In this document: positions 17,744 to 28,700 of the stretch, in pieces
How the letters are laid out: the number at the start of each line of letters is the position of its first letter
Numbering within the stretch: the first letter of the stretch is position 1
Assembly: GCF_016756395.1 (NCBI RefSeq)
Contig: NZ_AP018365.1
Coordinates: 4,005,001-4,069,000, forward strand
From: Streptomyces sp. SN-593
Lineage (GTDB): Bacteria; Actinomycetota; Actinomycetes; Streptomycetales; Streptomycetaceae
Length of the DNA stretch: 64,000 nt
Direction: 5' to 3'
Notes under the pieces: model-generated
What the model was told of the DNA's origin: nothing
The model's input: only the letters and a program-made list of their open reading frames with translations
Database searches by the model: none
Program-made: the position numbers and the translations under genes

Positions 17744-20700
17744 TCAGTGCCCGCCGGTCACCTTCATCACCGCCGGGAGTGCCGGGACGGTGTACGGCGA
17801 GTCGGTGACGACGGTCAGCCCGCTCGTGTACGTGCCGGCCGGGTCCGCCTCGCCCGCGTCCAGGGTGACCCGCACCGTGACGGCGGCACCCGGGGCGACG
17901 GTGACGGTGTGGGGCGCCGACAGCCAGGCCGCGTCGCCCGAGCTGCCGCAGTCGCCGTATCCGGGCAACTGCTCGACGCCGGTGACCGGTTCGTTGCCGG
18001 CGTCCGAGCCGCCGACGACGTACAGCCCGCAGGAGCCGCTGCCCCGGTAGACCAGCGCGTCGGCCGCCGGCAGGGCCGACCAGGAGTCGGTGTCCGGGTC
18101 GTACTCCTCGGCGCGGTTGGTCAGTTCCCCGCCGCCGACGCCGCCGACGAGTTGCAGCCGCCCGCCGGAGGAGGCGGACGCCATGCCCCAGGCGGTGTAG
18201 GGCAGGGCGGCGCGCGCCGTCCAGGTGCCCGTGGCCGGGTCGAGGGCGTACGTCGCCGCCGTGGCCTGCCCGGTGACCGGGTCGGTCCCGCCGGCGCAGA
18301 CGACCTGGCCGCCGATGCCGGCGCAGGACAGCCACGAGTCGGTGGTCGGGTAGTCCGCCGCGCGGCTCCAGGAGTCGGCCACCGGATCGTAGACGTAGGT
18401 CGCCTGCGAGACCGGCACGCAGTTGCCGCCGCATCCCGCCACCACGTAGAGCCGGCCGCCGAGGACGGCCGTGCCGCCGGCGACCACGCCCGAGGGGAGC
18501 GGAGCCACCGCGGTCCAGGTGTCCTGCCGCGGGTCGTAGCGGTACACCGAGGCCGAGACGTCGCCGGCGCTGTTCCAGCCGCCGGCCACGTAGATCTGCG
18601 CGCCGACCGCCTCCACGCCGGGCTTCTCCAGCTTCGCCGGCATGGGCGCGAGCCGCTGCCAGCCCCCGGTGGCCGGGTCGTGGGCGAGGGCCTCGGACAG
18701 CGGGCCGGACCCGTCGGTGCCGCCGAAGACGTACACCTTGCCGTCGATCGTCACCGAGCCGCTGTCCTGGAGCGGCTCCGGCAGCGCGTCGGCGGTCGTC
18801 CACGCCGTGCCGCCGGCCGGCGAGGCGGAGGCGTCCGGGGACGCGGCGGCCGAGCCGGCCCTGCCCGCGGGCAGCGGCCCGGTGGTGAAGTCCCCGGTGG
18901 CGTGCCGGACGGGCGCGCCGGTGCCGGGCTTGCCGCCGTGCGACGCCGGCGTGTACGAGCCGTCCTGCGGGTTGAGGACGACGTGGACGGGCGCGGTGCC
19001 GGTGTTGCGGAGCGTCACCGTCCTGGTCGTCGAGCGGCCCGGTGACAAGGTGGCCTGCAACGGGCCGCCGGACACGGTGATGTGGCCCGCGCCCAGGCTC
19101 CAGTCCTTGCGGGTGACCCGGTCGGCGGCGACGGACACCTTCGCGGTCGCGCCGGTGTAGGCGCCGTCGACGACGCCCAGCGTGGTGCGGCCGGAGCGGT
19201 CGGCGGCCGACGCGGGCACGAACAGCTCGTAGGCGCCGCCGGCCGTGGTCGCCGCCGGGGTGCCCGCGACGCTGACGGTGGCGCCGGACAGGGCGTCGCC
19301 GGTGCGCGCGTCGTCCACGGTGCCGGCCACCAGGCCGCCCGCGGTGGCGTCGCAGGAGCGGTCGCCCACGAAGACGTCGTCGACCTTCCAGTACCAGGAG
19401 TGCACCGCGTCGTAGCGGAAACGGACCCGCACGTCCTTCTCACCGGCGGCCTGCGGGAGGGTGACGACCTCGGGGCCCTGGGAGATCGTCCTGGCCATGT
19501 GCCAGACCGCGGTCCAGGTGGCGCCACCGTCGGTGCTGACGTCCACGTAGGCGTTGGAGTTGTACAGGGCCGTGCTGAAGGAGTTGGCGAAGGAGACGAT
19601 CGGGGTGGCGTCGCCGCTCAGGTCGAGCACCGGCGAGACCAGGCTGGTCGTCTCGTGGGTGGAGGTGCCGGCGTCGAGGGAGTCCACCTCGGCGAACTGC
19701 CCGGTGGCGCCGGTGTCGTTGCCGGTGCCGGACGGGTCGTCGAAGCGCCAGGTGACGCCGGAGCCGCTGTCGTCGGTGACCGTCCAGCCGTCCTGCGGGG
19801 TGGCGCCGGGCCAGCCCTCGAAGTCGGTGGTGGTGCCCTGGTAGCCGAAGCGGTAGCCGGCGGCGGTGCACAGGGCGGCGTCCGCCGGCAGCGACACGTC
19901 GTGGGTGACGTCGCGGGTGCCGACGGCGACGGTGGAGTCGGCGTTCTGGTACCCGGTGAGGCCGGACGCCACGTGCAGCGTGTAGGTCCCGTCGTCCGGG
20001 AGCCGCACGGAGTACCGGCCGGTGACCGGGTCGGTGGCGACCGCGCCGCCCGGGTAGCCGTCGACCGTGATCGACGCGGCGAGCGGCCAGCCGTGCCCGG
20101 AGGCGTCGGTGACGGTGCCGGAGACGACGTGGCTGGGCAGGGCGCGCAGCGTGAAGGACTCCTTCAGCGTCCGTCCCTGGGCGACCTTCAGCGTGGCGGT
20201 GGCCTTCGCGTAGCCGAACCGCGTCACCGTCAGGGCGTAGGAGCCGACCGCGGGGGCGAGGGTGAAGGCGCCCGACGCGTCCGTGGTCGCGGTGTAGCTG
20301 CGGCCGGCCGCGTCGGTGGCGGTCACGGCGACGCCCTGGAGCGGGCCGGCGGCCGCGCCCTGGCCGGTGCCGCGCACCGTGCCGGTCACCGTGCCGTGCG
20401 GGCCCTGCCGGAGCGCGCCGACACCGGCGGGGCTGCCGAGCCCGGTCGGGCCGTCCCAGCCGGCGCGGGCGGTGCAGAGCTGGTCGCCGCAGGTGCCGTC
20501 GGAGCCGGTGGTGACGTCGGTGAGGTCGGCGGCGTTCGTGTCGGCGTACGGGTAGGTCACCGGGTAGGTGCCGGGCGTCGGGGTGCCCGCCAGGGCGTAC
20601 ATCGCGGCGATCAGCGGCGACGACAGCGAGGTGCCGCCGACCTGCTCCCAGCCGCCCACGGCGCTGGAGTTGTAGATGCCGAGCCCCGTGGCGGGGTCGG

Positions 20701-21652
20701 CGTCGGCGGAGACGTCGCCGATGGCGCGGTTGTCGCAGCCGGTGTCGAGGGCCTGCTGGTAGGCCGGCTTCGGCTCGGTGCCCGAGCAGCCCGAACCGCC
20801 CGAGGCCCAGGCCGACTCGGTCCAGCCGCGCCCGGTGGAGGCGTCGCGGTTCAGCGTGGTGCCGCCGACGGCGACGACGTCCGGGTTCGACGCGGGCCAG
20901 TTGACGACGTTGCCGTAGTCCCCGGTGGACGCGGTGACGGCGATGCCCGGGTGGTCGTAGTACTGGTCGTAGGCCGCCGGGTCGCTCAACTCGCCCGGGA
21001 CTCCGTAGGAGTTGGAGATGGCCACCGGGTGTGCGGCGGCGGCGGTGTCCACCGCCTGGCCGAGGTCGTCGATGCTGGCGGAGTCGGCCTCCACCAGCAG
21101 GATGCGGCAGTCCGGACACGCCGCGGAGACCGCGTCGAGGTCGAGCGCGGTCTCCAGGGACCAACTGGCGTCCTCCGGCGGGAAGCTGTGCCCGCCGTCC
21201 TGGTCCAGCTTGGTGAAGCAGCCGTTCGCCGTGGTGCACGCGGACAGCCCGTAGGTGGCGCGGAAGACGGCGAGGTCGGCCTCGGCGGTGGCGTAGCCGC
21301 CGGCGTCGACGATCGCGACGGTCTCGCCCGCGCCGCCGGAGGGCAGGTCGTACGCCGCCTTCAGGTCGCTCGGGGTGAGGGCGGCGGCGGGCGGGGTCGG
21401 CGAACTGCCGGCCGCGGTGCCGTGGCCGGCGGTCACGTCCATGAGGTCGCAGGTGGCGTAGGGCGCGTCGCCCTTGCGGTCGGCGGCGGGCACCGGGACG
21501 GCGCACGCCGCGGGCTGGTAGCCCAGCGTGCTCTGCGGGGTGGCGCCGGCGGCGGCCGGCGCCGCCTGCGCCGGGGCGGCGGCCGTCAGGCCGAACGCCA
21601 CCGCGCAGGCGGCCGCCACGGCGGCGGCACCCATGCGTATGCGTCTGTGCAT
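17744..21652 (-). CDS. Secreted S53 (sedolisin) protease with kelch repeats
   Basis: This 1302-residue exported protein has a signal peptide (about 1-31) and an S53 serine-carboxyl peptidase domain (about 85-440). The triad is Glu167/Asp171 (SLETALDLD) and Ser342 (GGTSLSSP), with the oxyanion Asp245 (TASTGDYG). Two carboxypeptidase-regulatory-like Ig modules (about 450-620) follow, then a MAM/jelly-roll-like segment (YWKVDDVFVGD), another Ig-type module, and a kelch beta-propeller (about 940-1220: VYVFGGTDG, IYVAGGWN, LYVVAGCGG, and so on). I see no obvious S53 pro-domain, which is unusual. GAGGAG supports the ATG at 21652. A 73-residue peptide gene lies 50 bp upstream on the same strand. Confidence 0.9.
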   Translation of the reverse strand: MHRRIRMGAAAVAAACAVAFGLTAAAPAQAAPAAAGATPQSTLGYQPAACAVPVPAADRKGDAPYATCDLMDVTAGHGTAAGSSPTPPAAALTPSDLKAAYDLPSGGAGETVAIVDAGGYATAEADLAVFRATYGLSACTTANGCFTKLDQDGGHSFPPEDASWSLETALDLDAVSAACPDCRILLVEADSASIDDLGQAVDTAAAAHPVAISNSYGVPGELSDPAAYDQYYDHPGIAVTASTGDYGNVVNWPASNPDVVAVGGTTLNRDASTGRGWTESAWASGGSGCSGTEPKPAYQQALDTGCDNRAIGDVSADADPATGLGIYNSSAVGGWEQVGGTSLSSPLIAAMYALAGTPTPGTYPVTYPYADTNAADLTDVTTGSDGTCGDQLCTARAGWDGPTGLGSPAGVGALRQGPHGTVTGTVRGTGQGAAAGPLQGVAVTATDAAGRSYTATTDASGAFTLAPAVGSYALTVTRFGYAKATATLKVAQGRTLKESFTLRALPSHVVSGTVTDASGHGWPLAASITVDGYPGGAVATDPVTGRYSVRLPDDGTYTLHVASGLTGYQNADSTVAVGTRDVTHDVSLPADAALCTAAGYRFGYQGTTTDFEGWPGATPQDGWTVTDDSGSGVTWRFDDPSGTGNDTGATGQFAEVDSLDAGTSTHETTSLVSPVLDLSGDATPIVSFANSFSTALYNSNAYVDVSTDGGATWTAVWHMARTISQGPEVVTLPQAAGEKDVRVRFRYDAVHSWYWKVDDVFVGDRSCDATAGGLVAGTVDDARTGDALSGATVSVAGTPAATTAGGAYELFVPASAADRSGRTTLGVVDGAYTGATAKVSVAADRVTRKDWSLGAGHITVSGGPLQATLSPGRSTTRTVTLRNTGTAPVHVVLNPQDGSYTPASHGGKPGTGAPVRHATGDFTTGPLPAGRAGSAAASPDASASPAGGTAWTTADALPEPLQDSGSVTIDGKVYVFGGTDGSGPLSEALAHDPATGGWQRLAPMPAKLEKPGVEAVGAQIYVAGGWNSAGDVSASVYRYDPRQDTWTAVAPLPSGVVAGGTAVLGGRLYVVAGCGGNCVPVSQATYVYDPVADSWSRAADYPTTDSWLSCAGIGGQVVCAGGTDPVTGQATAATYALDPATGTWTARAALPYTAWGMASASSGGRLQLVGGVGGGELTNRAEEYDPDTDSWSALPAADALVYRGSGSCGLYVVGGSDAGNEPVTGVEQLPGYGDCGSSGDAAWLSAPHTVTVAPGAAVTVRVTLDAGEADPAGTYTSGLTVVTDSPYTVPALPAVMKVTGGH

Positions 21653-21702
21653 CGGACTCCTCGGGAGGATGCGCCGGCCGGGCCGGCGCGGTGGGGTGCT
21701 GG

Positions 21703-21924
21703 TCAGACCGGCCGGTACTCCACGCCGGCCTTCCGGTGGCGGGTACGCGGCGGGTCCGCGCTCGCCTCCGGGGCCGGATCGACGGGGGTGTCCTCGCCGT
21801 CGACGGCCCCGCCCTCGGGCTCCGCGCCCTCGGTGGGGTTGTCGGCGGAGGTGTCGAGGGCGCCGTCGCCGTGGTCGGCCGCCGGCTGCCCGCCTGACGG
21901 TTCGGCGCCGTTGCCAGAAGTCAT
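21703..21924 (-). CDS. Small acidic peptide, unknown function
   Basis: A 73-residue open frame starts at an ATG (21924) with ggagc about ten bases upstream and ends 50 bp before the S53 protease gene on the same strand. The sequence is acidic and rich in Pro, Gly, Ala and Asp/Glu (residues 1-58), then switches to a basic end, RTRHRKAGVEYRPV. It has no signal peptide and no cysteine. Third codon positions are G/C-rich, which supports coding. I do not recognise it. Position suggests an operon with the protease: it might be a regulator or a substrate, but that is a guess. Confidence 0.55.
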   Translation of the reverse strand: MTSGNGAEPSGGQPAADHGDGALDTSADNPTEGAEPEGGAVDGEDTPVDPAPEASADPPRTRHRKAGVEYRPV

Positions 21925-22517
21925 CGCGGCTGCTCCGTTCTGTCCCAGGGCAAGCAGTGAACGCCGCGCGGCGAGCAGGGGGCAATGCGCAGAACTACCC
22001 GGGAAATCCCGGAACCCCCTTCCCACCTGCGACAACGGCGCCCCCGCCGCTCCCCGCGGCCGGGTCCGCCCGCCCCCGGGCCCTGCCCGTACGGCGCCGG
22101 CACCCGCCCGCCCCCGCACCCGCCGGAGGCGGGCGGCCACGGCACGCGCACCCCAGCGAGATCCGTCGGGTGCCCCCGTAGGCCACCGGCCGCGGCACCA
22201 CCGGGTCGGCGCAGCGGGCTCCCCACCCGGGCCGCCGACTTGGTCCCCGCGCGCCGCCGCGCGCGGCCCGGCGGGGGGCGGAGTCCGCCCACGCCCCCGC
22301 AGCCGTACTCCGTGCGCAAGCCCGCACGGCCGCGGTCGGGTCGGCCCACCGGACGCGGACCCGCGGCGCCACCCCACCGGCGCCGCGCTCCCCACCTGGC
22401 ACCCGGCCCGGCAGGAACGGCAGGACGGCAGGACGGCAGGACCAACCGCCGTATCCGGCCCGTCCGTTCACGCGTGCGGGGCGGCCCCGCATGAGAGGGG
22501 ACGGGCGAGGTGAGCCG
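21925..22517. other. Intergenic region, no gene seen
   Basis: This 593-bp G+C-rich stretch lies between the LuxR regulator stop and the small peptide gene, both on the minus strand. A short tandem repeat (gacggcagga, three times near 22423-22443) is the only clear structure. It must contain the promoter of the peptide/S53 protease pair. Open frames here lack start signals or family features. Confidence 0.5.
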
Positions 22518-25469
22518 TCAGGCGGAGGACGGCGGGGGCCGGCGGCGGGCGGCCGGGGGGACGTCGCCGGACTCCACCGCGGCGACGGCCAGCGCGGTGC
22601 GCGAGGGGGCGCCGCGCTTGCGCATCGCGGCCTGGACGTGCTTCTCGACGGTGCGGGGCGAGAGCCCCAGCACGCGGGCGATCTGGGCGCTGGTCCGCCC
22701 CTCGACGAGCAGCCGCACCACGTCGAGTTCGCGCGGCGAGAGCCGGTCGCCGTAGCCGGGCCGGCCGGCCCGGCCGCCGACCCTGGCCCCCGCCTCCGCG
22801 AGGGCGCCCCGCACCCGTTCCGCGTCCCCCGCCGCACCGAGCGCGGTGAGCCCGGCGAAGACCTCCCGGAGCGCACCGACCGCCGGAGCGCCCGCCGGAC
22901 CGCCGGGACCGGCGGCGAGGCGGCACCGCGCCGCCGCCTCCCGGGCGAGCAGCGCGTCGTAGGGCCGCGGCAGCACCTCCCACGCGGCCGCCGCCTCCTC
23001 GAACAGCCCGGCCGCGGCGAGGGGTTCGCCGCCGTCGCGGGCGAGCAGCGCCTCGGCGAGCAGCCGGGCCGCGGTCGCCATCGGCGCGTCGAGTCCGCGG
23101 GTCCCCGCGGCGAACGCCCCCGCCGCGTCGGCGGCTTCGCCCGCGCGGCCCTCCTGGAGCAGGGCGCGCACCCGCGGCGGGGCGATCTCGGCGGCCCACA
23201 GCCACAGCCCCTTGGCCTCGACGAGCCGCCAGGCGGCATCGGTGGCGGCCAGCGCCTCCGCGGGGCGGCCGGCCGCCAGCGCCAGCCGCGCGAGCACGGC
23301 GGACGGGTCGCGGAACCCGTCGGCGGGGCCGCGCGGCCGCCCGGTCGCGGCGGCGGAGCGGGTCTTCTCGGCGGCCTCCCGGTGACGGCCGCGGGCGGCG
23401 TCGAGCTGTCCGGTCAGCAGCAACGCGTCGGCGCGCAGCACGGGTTCGCCGGCGTCCAGCGCCGTCGCGGCCCACCGCCCCAGGCCGGTCCAGCCGCCGG
23501 TGAGCCAGTCGAGGTGGGCGAGGGTGCCCCCGACGAGGTCGCGCAGGCGCAGGTGCCGGTGCTCCTCGGCCAGCGCGGCGGCCGCGTCGAGCAGCCGCCG
23601 GGCCTCGTCGTACCGGCCCCACAGCATCGCCGCCTCACCGAGGTTGGCGAACCCCCGGGCCCGTTGCAGCAGTTCCCCGGGGGTCTCCCCCGCGTCCGGC
23701 AGGTCGCGCGCCGCCGCCCAGCCGGCGGGGTCCCCGAGGACCAGGAGGGTCGCGGCGCGGTCCATGAGGAAGGAGAGCCGCTCCTGCGGGGAGCCCGGAC
23801 AGGTCCTGGACAGCCGCCCGGCCCGCTCCAGCCAGGCGCGGTGCCGCGCGGCCGGGTGGGTGGTGCCCAGCGGGCGGGCGAGCATCATCATCGCGTGGAC
23901 CGCGGCGACCGGCCGGTCCCGGACCAGCCCCGGCACGGCCCGCTCCATCGCGGCCGCCGCGTTCCCGGGGTCGCCGACGTGGAACATCAGCCGGGCGAGC
24001 TGCCAGGTCGCCTCCGTCCGCTCCTCGTCGCCGAGTTCGCCGGCGGCGGTCTCGCGCAGCACGGCGACGAGCGCGCGCAGCGGGTCGTCGCCGGGGGCGG
24101 CGTACAGCGGCATGCGCTGCACCACCGGGGCGACCGCCGCGCCGCGGACGGCGCCGCCGACCAGCAGGTCCAGCAGCAGCCCGAACGCCGTGCGGGGGTC
24201 GCCGGAGGCGATGGCGTCGTCCGCCGCCCGCCGGGCGTGGGCCGCCCAGCGCGCCGGGTCGCCCGCCTCCCGGAAGTGCCGGGCCAGTTCGGCGGCCCGC
24301 AGCACCGGCTCGCGCTCCAGGGCGCGCCCGGCGCGGCGGTGGAGGCGGCCGCGCTCCGCGGCGCCGAGGTCGTGGTAGACGCTGCGCGCGGCCAGCACGT
24401 GGCGGAAGGACACCCGGCCCTCGCGGTCCTCCTGGAGCAGCCCGCCGGCCAGCGCCTCGGCCAGGCCGGCCGAGACGTCCGCCGGGGGCGCTCCGGCGAC
24501 CTCCGCGACCAGCGCCGGCGGCCGTTCCCCCTCCAGCACCGCAAGCGCGGCCAGTGCCCGGCCGACCGCCGGCCGCAGCCGGGATATCCGCTCCAGCACC
24601 GCCTCGCGGATGCCGGGCGGCACGTCGAGTTCGGCGACGTCGCGGCGCAGCCACGCGCCGTCCTCGTGGACGAGGTCGGCGCGGTCGTGCAGCAGCCGGA
24701 CGGACTCCTCGATCGCGAGCGGCAGCCCGTCGGTGTGGGCGCGCAGGAACTCGGCGAACTCCACCGAGACCGGCTCCCCGCCGAGCATCGAGGACACCAG
24801 GTCGGCGGTGCCGGCGGTGTCCAGGGGCGCGGGTTCCAGGCGGGTGACGCCCGCCTGGGCGACCAGCCGGCGCAGCGGCGACCGCGGGCGGACGTCCTCG
24901 GGGCGGTAGGTGAGGACCAGGCGCGGGCCGTGTTCCCACCGGGCCCGCAGCAACAGCAGCAGTTCGAGCGTGGTCTCGTCGGCCCAGTGCGCGTCCTCCA
25001 CCACGAACAGCCCGACGCCCAGGGCGTCGACGAGTTCGGCGAGCGCGCGCAGCAGGCGGTGCCGCGCGGCGGCGTCGTCGGGCAGCGGCTCGGGCGCGGG
25101 CGGCAGGTGCTCGGCCCACTCGGGGAAGAGCGGCCGCAGCGCCCCGGCCAGCCCGGTCAGCGGCAGGCCGGCGACGGACCCGGCCAGCCGGCGCACCGCG
25201 TCCACGACCGGGCCGAGCGTGTACGGCTCCCGGAACGGCGGGCAGACGGCGACCAGCGCGGTCTCCGGGCGCCGCGGCAGGAGTTCGTGGAGCAGCCGGG
25301 TCTTCCCGATGCCCGCCTCGCCGGCGACCACCACGAGCCCCGGCCGCCCGTCGAGGGCCTGCTCGAACAGCGCGAGATCGCGGTCGCGCCCGGCGAGGCG
25401 GGGGACGGCGAGGCGGGGGACGAGGTCGGGCCGGCGTGCCGGGCCGCCGGCACTCTTTGCTGCACTCAT
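22518..25469 (-). CDS. LuxR-family (LAL) ATPase transcription regulator
   Basis: This 983-residue regulator has an AAA/STAND ATPase N-terminus with Walker A (GEAGIGKTR) and Walker B (LFVVEDAHWAD). A long helical TPR-like middle (about 350-880) and a C-terminal LuxR helix-turn-helix (LSPRELDVVRLLVEGRT, AQIARVLGLSPRTVEKHV) follow. This is the MalT/LAL architecture common in Streptomyces, where such proteins often activate specialised-metabolite or catabolic genes. I prefer the ATG at 25469 (GGAGG five bases upstream) over one at 25499. Its target is not evident; the neighbouring S53 protease and GH92 genes are on the same strand but have separate promoters or terminators. Confidence 0.92.
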   Translation of the reverse strand: MSAAKSAGGPARRPDLVPRLAVPRLAGRDRDLALFEQALDGRPGLVVVAGEAGIGKTRLLHELLPRRPETALVAVCPPFREPYTLGPVVDAVRRLAGSVAGLPLTGLAGALRPLFPEWAEHLPPAPEPLPDDAAARHRLLRALAELVDALGVGLFVVEDAHWADETTLELLLLLRARWEHGPRLVLTYRPEDVRPRSPLRRLVAQAGVTRLEPAPLDTAGTADLVSSMLGGEPVSVEFAEFLRAHTDGLPLAIEESVRLLHDRADLVHEDGAWLRRDVAELDVPPGIREAVLERISRLRPAVGRALAALAVLEGERPPALVAEVAGAPPADVSAGLAEALAGGLLQEDREGRVSFRHVLAARSVYHDLGAAERGRLHRRAGRALEREPVLRAAELARHFREAGDPARWAAHARRAADDAIASGDPRTAFGLLLDLLVGGAVRGAAVAPVVQRMPLYAAPGDDPLRALVAVLRETAAGELGDEERTEATWQLARLMFHVGDPGNAAAAMERAVPGLVRDRPVAAVHAMMMLARPLGTTHPAARHRAWLERAGRLSRTCPGSPQERLSFLMDRAATLLVLGDPAGWAAARDLPDAGETPGELLQRARGFANLGEAAMLWGRYDEARRLLDAAAALAEEHRHLRLRDLVGGTLAHLDWLTGGWTGLGRWAATALDAGEPVLRADALLLTGQLDAARGRHREAAEKTRSAAATGRPRGPADGFRDPSAVLARLALAAGRPAEALAATDAAWRLVEAKGLWLWAAEIAPPRVRALLQEGRAGEAADAAGAFAAGTRGLDAPMATAARLLAEALLARDGGEPLAAAGLFEEAAAAWEVLPRPYDALLAREAAARCRLAAGPGGPAGAPAVGALREVFAGLTALGAAGDAERVRGALAEAGARVGGRAGRPGYGDRLSPRELDVVRLLVEGRTSAQIARVLGLSPRTVEKHVQAAMRKRGAPSRTALAVAAVESGDVPPAARRRPPPSSA

Positions 25470-25588
25470 CCGCGCCTCCGCTCCGCCGGGTGCCCACATT
25501 GTGCCAAGTGGCCCGCGACCTCGGGGTTCCCGTACCGCCCCGCGGGCCGACGATCCCGGCCGCGCCCCCGGACCCCTCGTACGCGGAC

Positions 25589-25629
25589 GGCCCCTCCGGG
25601 CGGACCGCGGTGGTCCGCCCGGAGGGGCC
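25589..25629. terminator. Perfect 18-bp hairpin terminator
   Basis: Arms 25589-25606 and 25612-25629 are perfectly complementary with a 5-base loop. It lies downstream of the GH92/phosphatase gene and upstream of the LuxR gene on the same strand, insulating one from the other. Confidence 0.85.
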
Positions 25630-25665
25630 GGACGGCGCCGCGGGAAGCCGGCGCCGGGCTGGTGG

Positions 25666-25699
25666 GCCGGTCCCCCCGCCGGGTGGCGGGGGGACCGGC
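25666..25699 (-). terminator. Hairpin right after the GH92/PAP2 stop
   Basis: A perfect 15-bp stem (25666-25680 with 25685-25699) and a 4-base loop begin four bases past the stop codon of the GH92/phosphatase gene. With the hairpin at 25589 it makes a double terminator. Confidence 0.85.
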
Positions 25700-25703
25700 G
25701 GGG

Positions 25704-28700
25704 TCAGTGCCCCTTGCCGCCCGCGGCGGAGGGACGGCCGTCCCGGGCCGTGGGCGCGAACCCGACCGTGTACGTCCGGGTGACCGAGCCGTTGGCCGAC
25801 GTCACCGTGACGGTGCGGGTGGTGAGCTTCGACCCGGTCGAACTGAGCACCGGGCTCCCGTCGGTGACCTTCACCCGCTCGCCGGGCTCGGCCGGCACCG
25901 CGGTGACGGACGGGATCTTCGTGCCCTTCGGCCAGTCGACCACGTACGTGGAGACGTCGGCGGAGAACCCGTCGATCGCGACGCCGCCCACCGTGAGGGC
26001 GCCGGCGTCCGCGACGCTGGCCTTGGTGGCGTCCGCGACGTTCGTCACGGTCACCGACCCGTCGGCGTTCACCACGACGTGCGCCGTCAGGGCCGCCGCC
26101 AGGTTGATCCGCTCCCAGCTCGCCTGGCCGTCCGCGGTGAGGTCGAGCGGGTAGCCGGAGTCCGTCGCGGTCTGCTCCAGGACCTGGGTGCGCTGCGCGG
26201 TGGTGAGGTCCGGGAAGGCCGTGACCAGCAGGGCCGCCGCGTCGGACGGCACCTTCACCGCCTGTCCCGGGGTGCCGGTCCTGGAGAACCCGTAGCTCAG
26301 GCGCTGCGTGTAGACGTCGACGTCCTGCGCGGTGCTCAGCCCGTCGTACGCGTCGCCCTCGCAGGCCGTGAGCGTGTCGCCGTACCCCTCCTTCTCGCAC
26401 TGCGCGAGCAGCACGTTCTCGATCTCGGTGTGGGCCTGGGCCAGCAGCCCCGCGAAGTCGGGGTCGGCCCACCGGTGGGCCACGGTGGCCTGTCCGGTGA
26501 TGCGGCCGCCCATGACGTCGAGCGGGTAGTGGAACCCGAGCACGATGCGGTTGTCGCCGTACTCCGAGGTCCGCGCGAGGATCGACGGCGCCAGCTCCGG
26601 CAGCAGCGTGGCGAGGATGGTCCCCGCCTCGTAGCCGCCGTAGGTGTGGCCGCTCGGGTACGAGCCGCTGGTGGCCAGGCTGCTGTACGAGCCGTCCTGC
26701 GACTCGTAGACGTCGCCGCCGTCGCCGACGAACCCGAGCCGCACGTAGGGGCGCAGGTAGCCGTAGGTGTTCTTCGCCGCGTCGTGGGTGTCGATGTCCT
26801 GGGTGACACGGCCGAACAGGGCGTTGGTCTTCGGCAGGTCGCCGTTCTTCAGGGCGTCGCTGTAGATCTGGCCCAGCCGCGAGCCGAGGCCGTCGGCCAT
26901 GGTGACGGTGGGGCTGTTCGTCGCGTCGATTTCGGCCCGGTCCACCTGGGCCTGCGAGGCGGCGTTGTTGATGCCCACCGCGATCTCGTCGTTCTCGGCG
27001 GTCAGCGGACTGCCGGCCGGCACCTTGGAGTTGGCGCCGAGGATGTCGGAGTCCAGGTCCTTGATGCCGCTGAGCAGGTCGTCGAAGTAGTCGCTCCCGT
27101 CGTCGGTGGCGGGCCACGCGTCGGACGCGTAGTCGGCGTCGAGGGTGGAGTCGGGGAAGGGTGTCGGCGTGTACGACGACGGGTCGGAGTCGTCGGCGGC
27201 CACCGCGGTGGCCGCCGACGGCGTCGCCGTGGTCGCGGGGTCGGCCGTGGAGCCGGTGGCGTCCCCGGTCTCGTCCGAGGTCCCGGCCAGGGTGACCGCC
27301 GTCACCGTCGCCGTGTGCGTCTTCTCCTTGGTCCTGGCCGTCAGCAGCGCCGTGGTCGCCGTCCCGGGGACGTGCGCGGTGGTGCCGTCGTCGAGGGTCA
27401 CCACGTAGCCGAGGACCGGGAAGCCGCTGCTGCCGGCCGGCTTCCAGGTCACGCGGACCTGCTTGCCGTGGGTGACGACACTCGTCACCGTCGGCCGGCC
27501 GGGCTTGCCGCCGCCGACGGCCACCGGCGCCGTGGCGGCGCTCTTCTGCGAGACGCCGACCGCGTTCACCGCCTGGACCCGCGCCGTGTACGACCGGTCG
27601 GCGGTCAGCCGGGTGAAGGTGGTGCTGCGGCTGTCCGGGTCCTTGATCGCGATCTGGTGGCCGTCGTCGAGACTGACCCGGTAGCCGGTGACCGGCGAGC
27701 CGCCGTCGTCAGCGGGTGCGGACCAGCGGACGGTCACGCTCGTGCCGGACGATGTCGCCGACACCGCCGCGGGAACGTCGGGCACCGCCTTGGGCTTCGT
27801 GGTGAGCCCGGTCCGAGCGCGTTCCAGTGCCGTGTACGCAGCGGTGAGCGCCGCGTCCGTGGCCGTGTCGTCCGCGACCGCGGTCTTCGCCGCGGTGAGC
27901 GCCGCGGTGAACTTCTTCCACGACCCGTCGGTGTAGCGGGCGTCGTCGAGCGCGGAGGCGGTGGTGACCAGGTCCTCCAGCCGCAGCCGCGGCAGCGGGA
28001 TGAGCTGGTCGGCGGCGAGGGTCAACGTCCGCGTCTGCGTGTCGACTTCGAGCTGCGTCGCGCCGTCGGCGGCCACGAGGTCACGGGCGGCGGCGAGTTC
28101 GCGCTGGTAGACCGCGAAGTCGATCGCGTCGTAGCGGGACGCGTTGCCGGCCAGCCCCGCGTACTGGTCGATGGCCTTGCGCAGCGCGGTGGTGTCCGTC
28201 GCGGCGGGCGCCTCCACGTGGCTGAAGGTGACCCGGCCCAGGTTCGCGACGTAGGGGTGCGAGGCGTCCGGGGTGGTGGTCAGCCGCAGGTAGACGGCGT
28301 GCTTGCCGGTGAGGGACGTCGGGAGGGTGAGGCTCGTGGTGCCCCCGGACGACCACGCGCTGCCGGTGACCGGCAGCGGGACGGTCGCGTACGGCGTGCC
28401 GGGGTTGGCCGGGTCGAAGGAGTCCAGGTAGAGCTGGACGGTCGAACCGGTGCCGCAGCGCGCGGAGTTGTTGACGTAGGTGAGGGTGGCGGTGTTCTTC
28501 CCGGAGGCGCCGAAGTCGATGTCGCCGTAGGCCAGCCAGGCACCGTCGTAGGTGCCGCCGAGGTCGGTCGCCGAGCCGGCGTCGGTCCAGCCGGCCGCCT
28601 CGCTCTTGAGGGTGCCGCCGCTGCTGGTGGTGAACGCGGTGGCGTCGAAGCCCACCGGCGCGTCGGCGGTCCGGGTCAGGGTCAGCGCGTAGACGTTCGC

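Noticed and set aside
21703..21924. RiPP precursor next to the S53 protease
   Set aside because: No Cys, no maturase nearby and no leader-like motif; kept as a peptide of unknown function.
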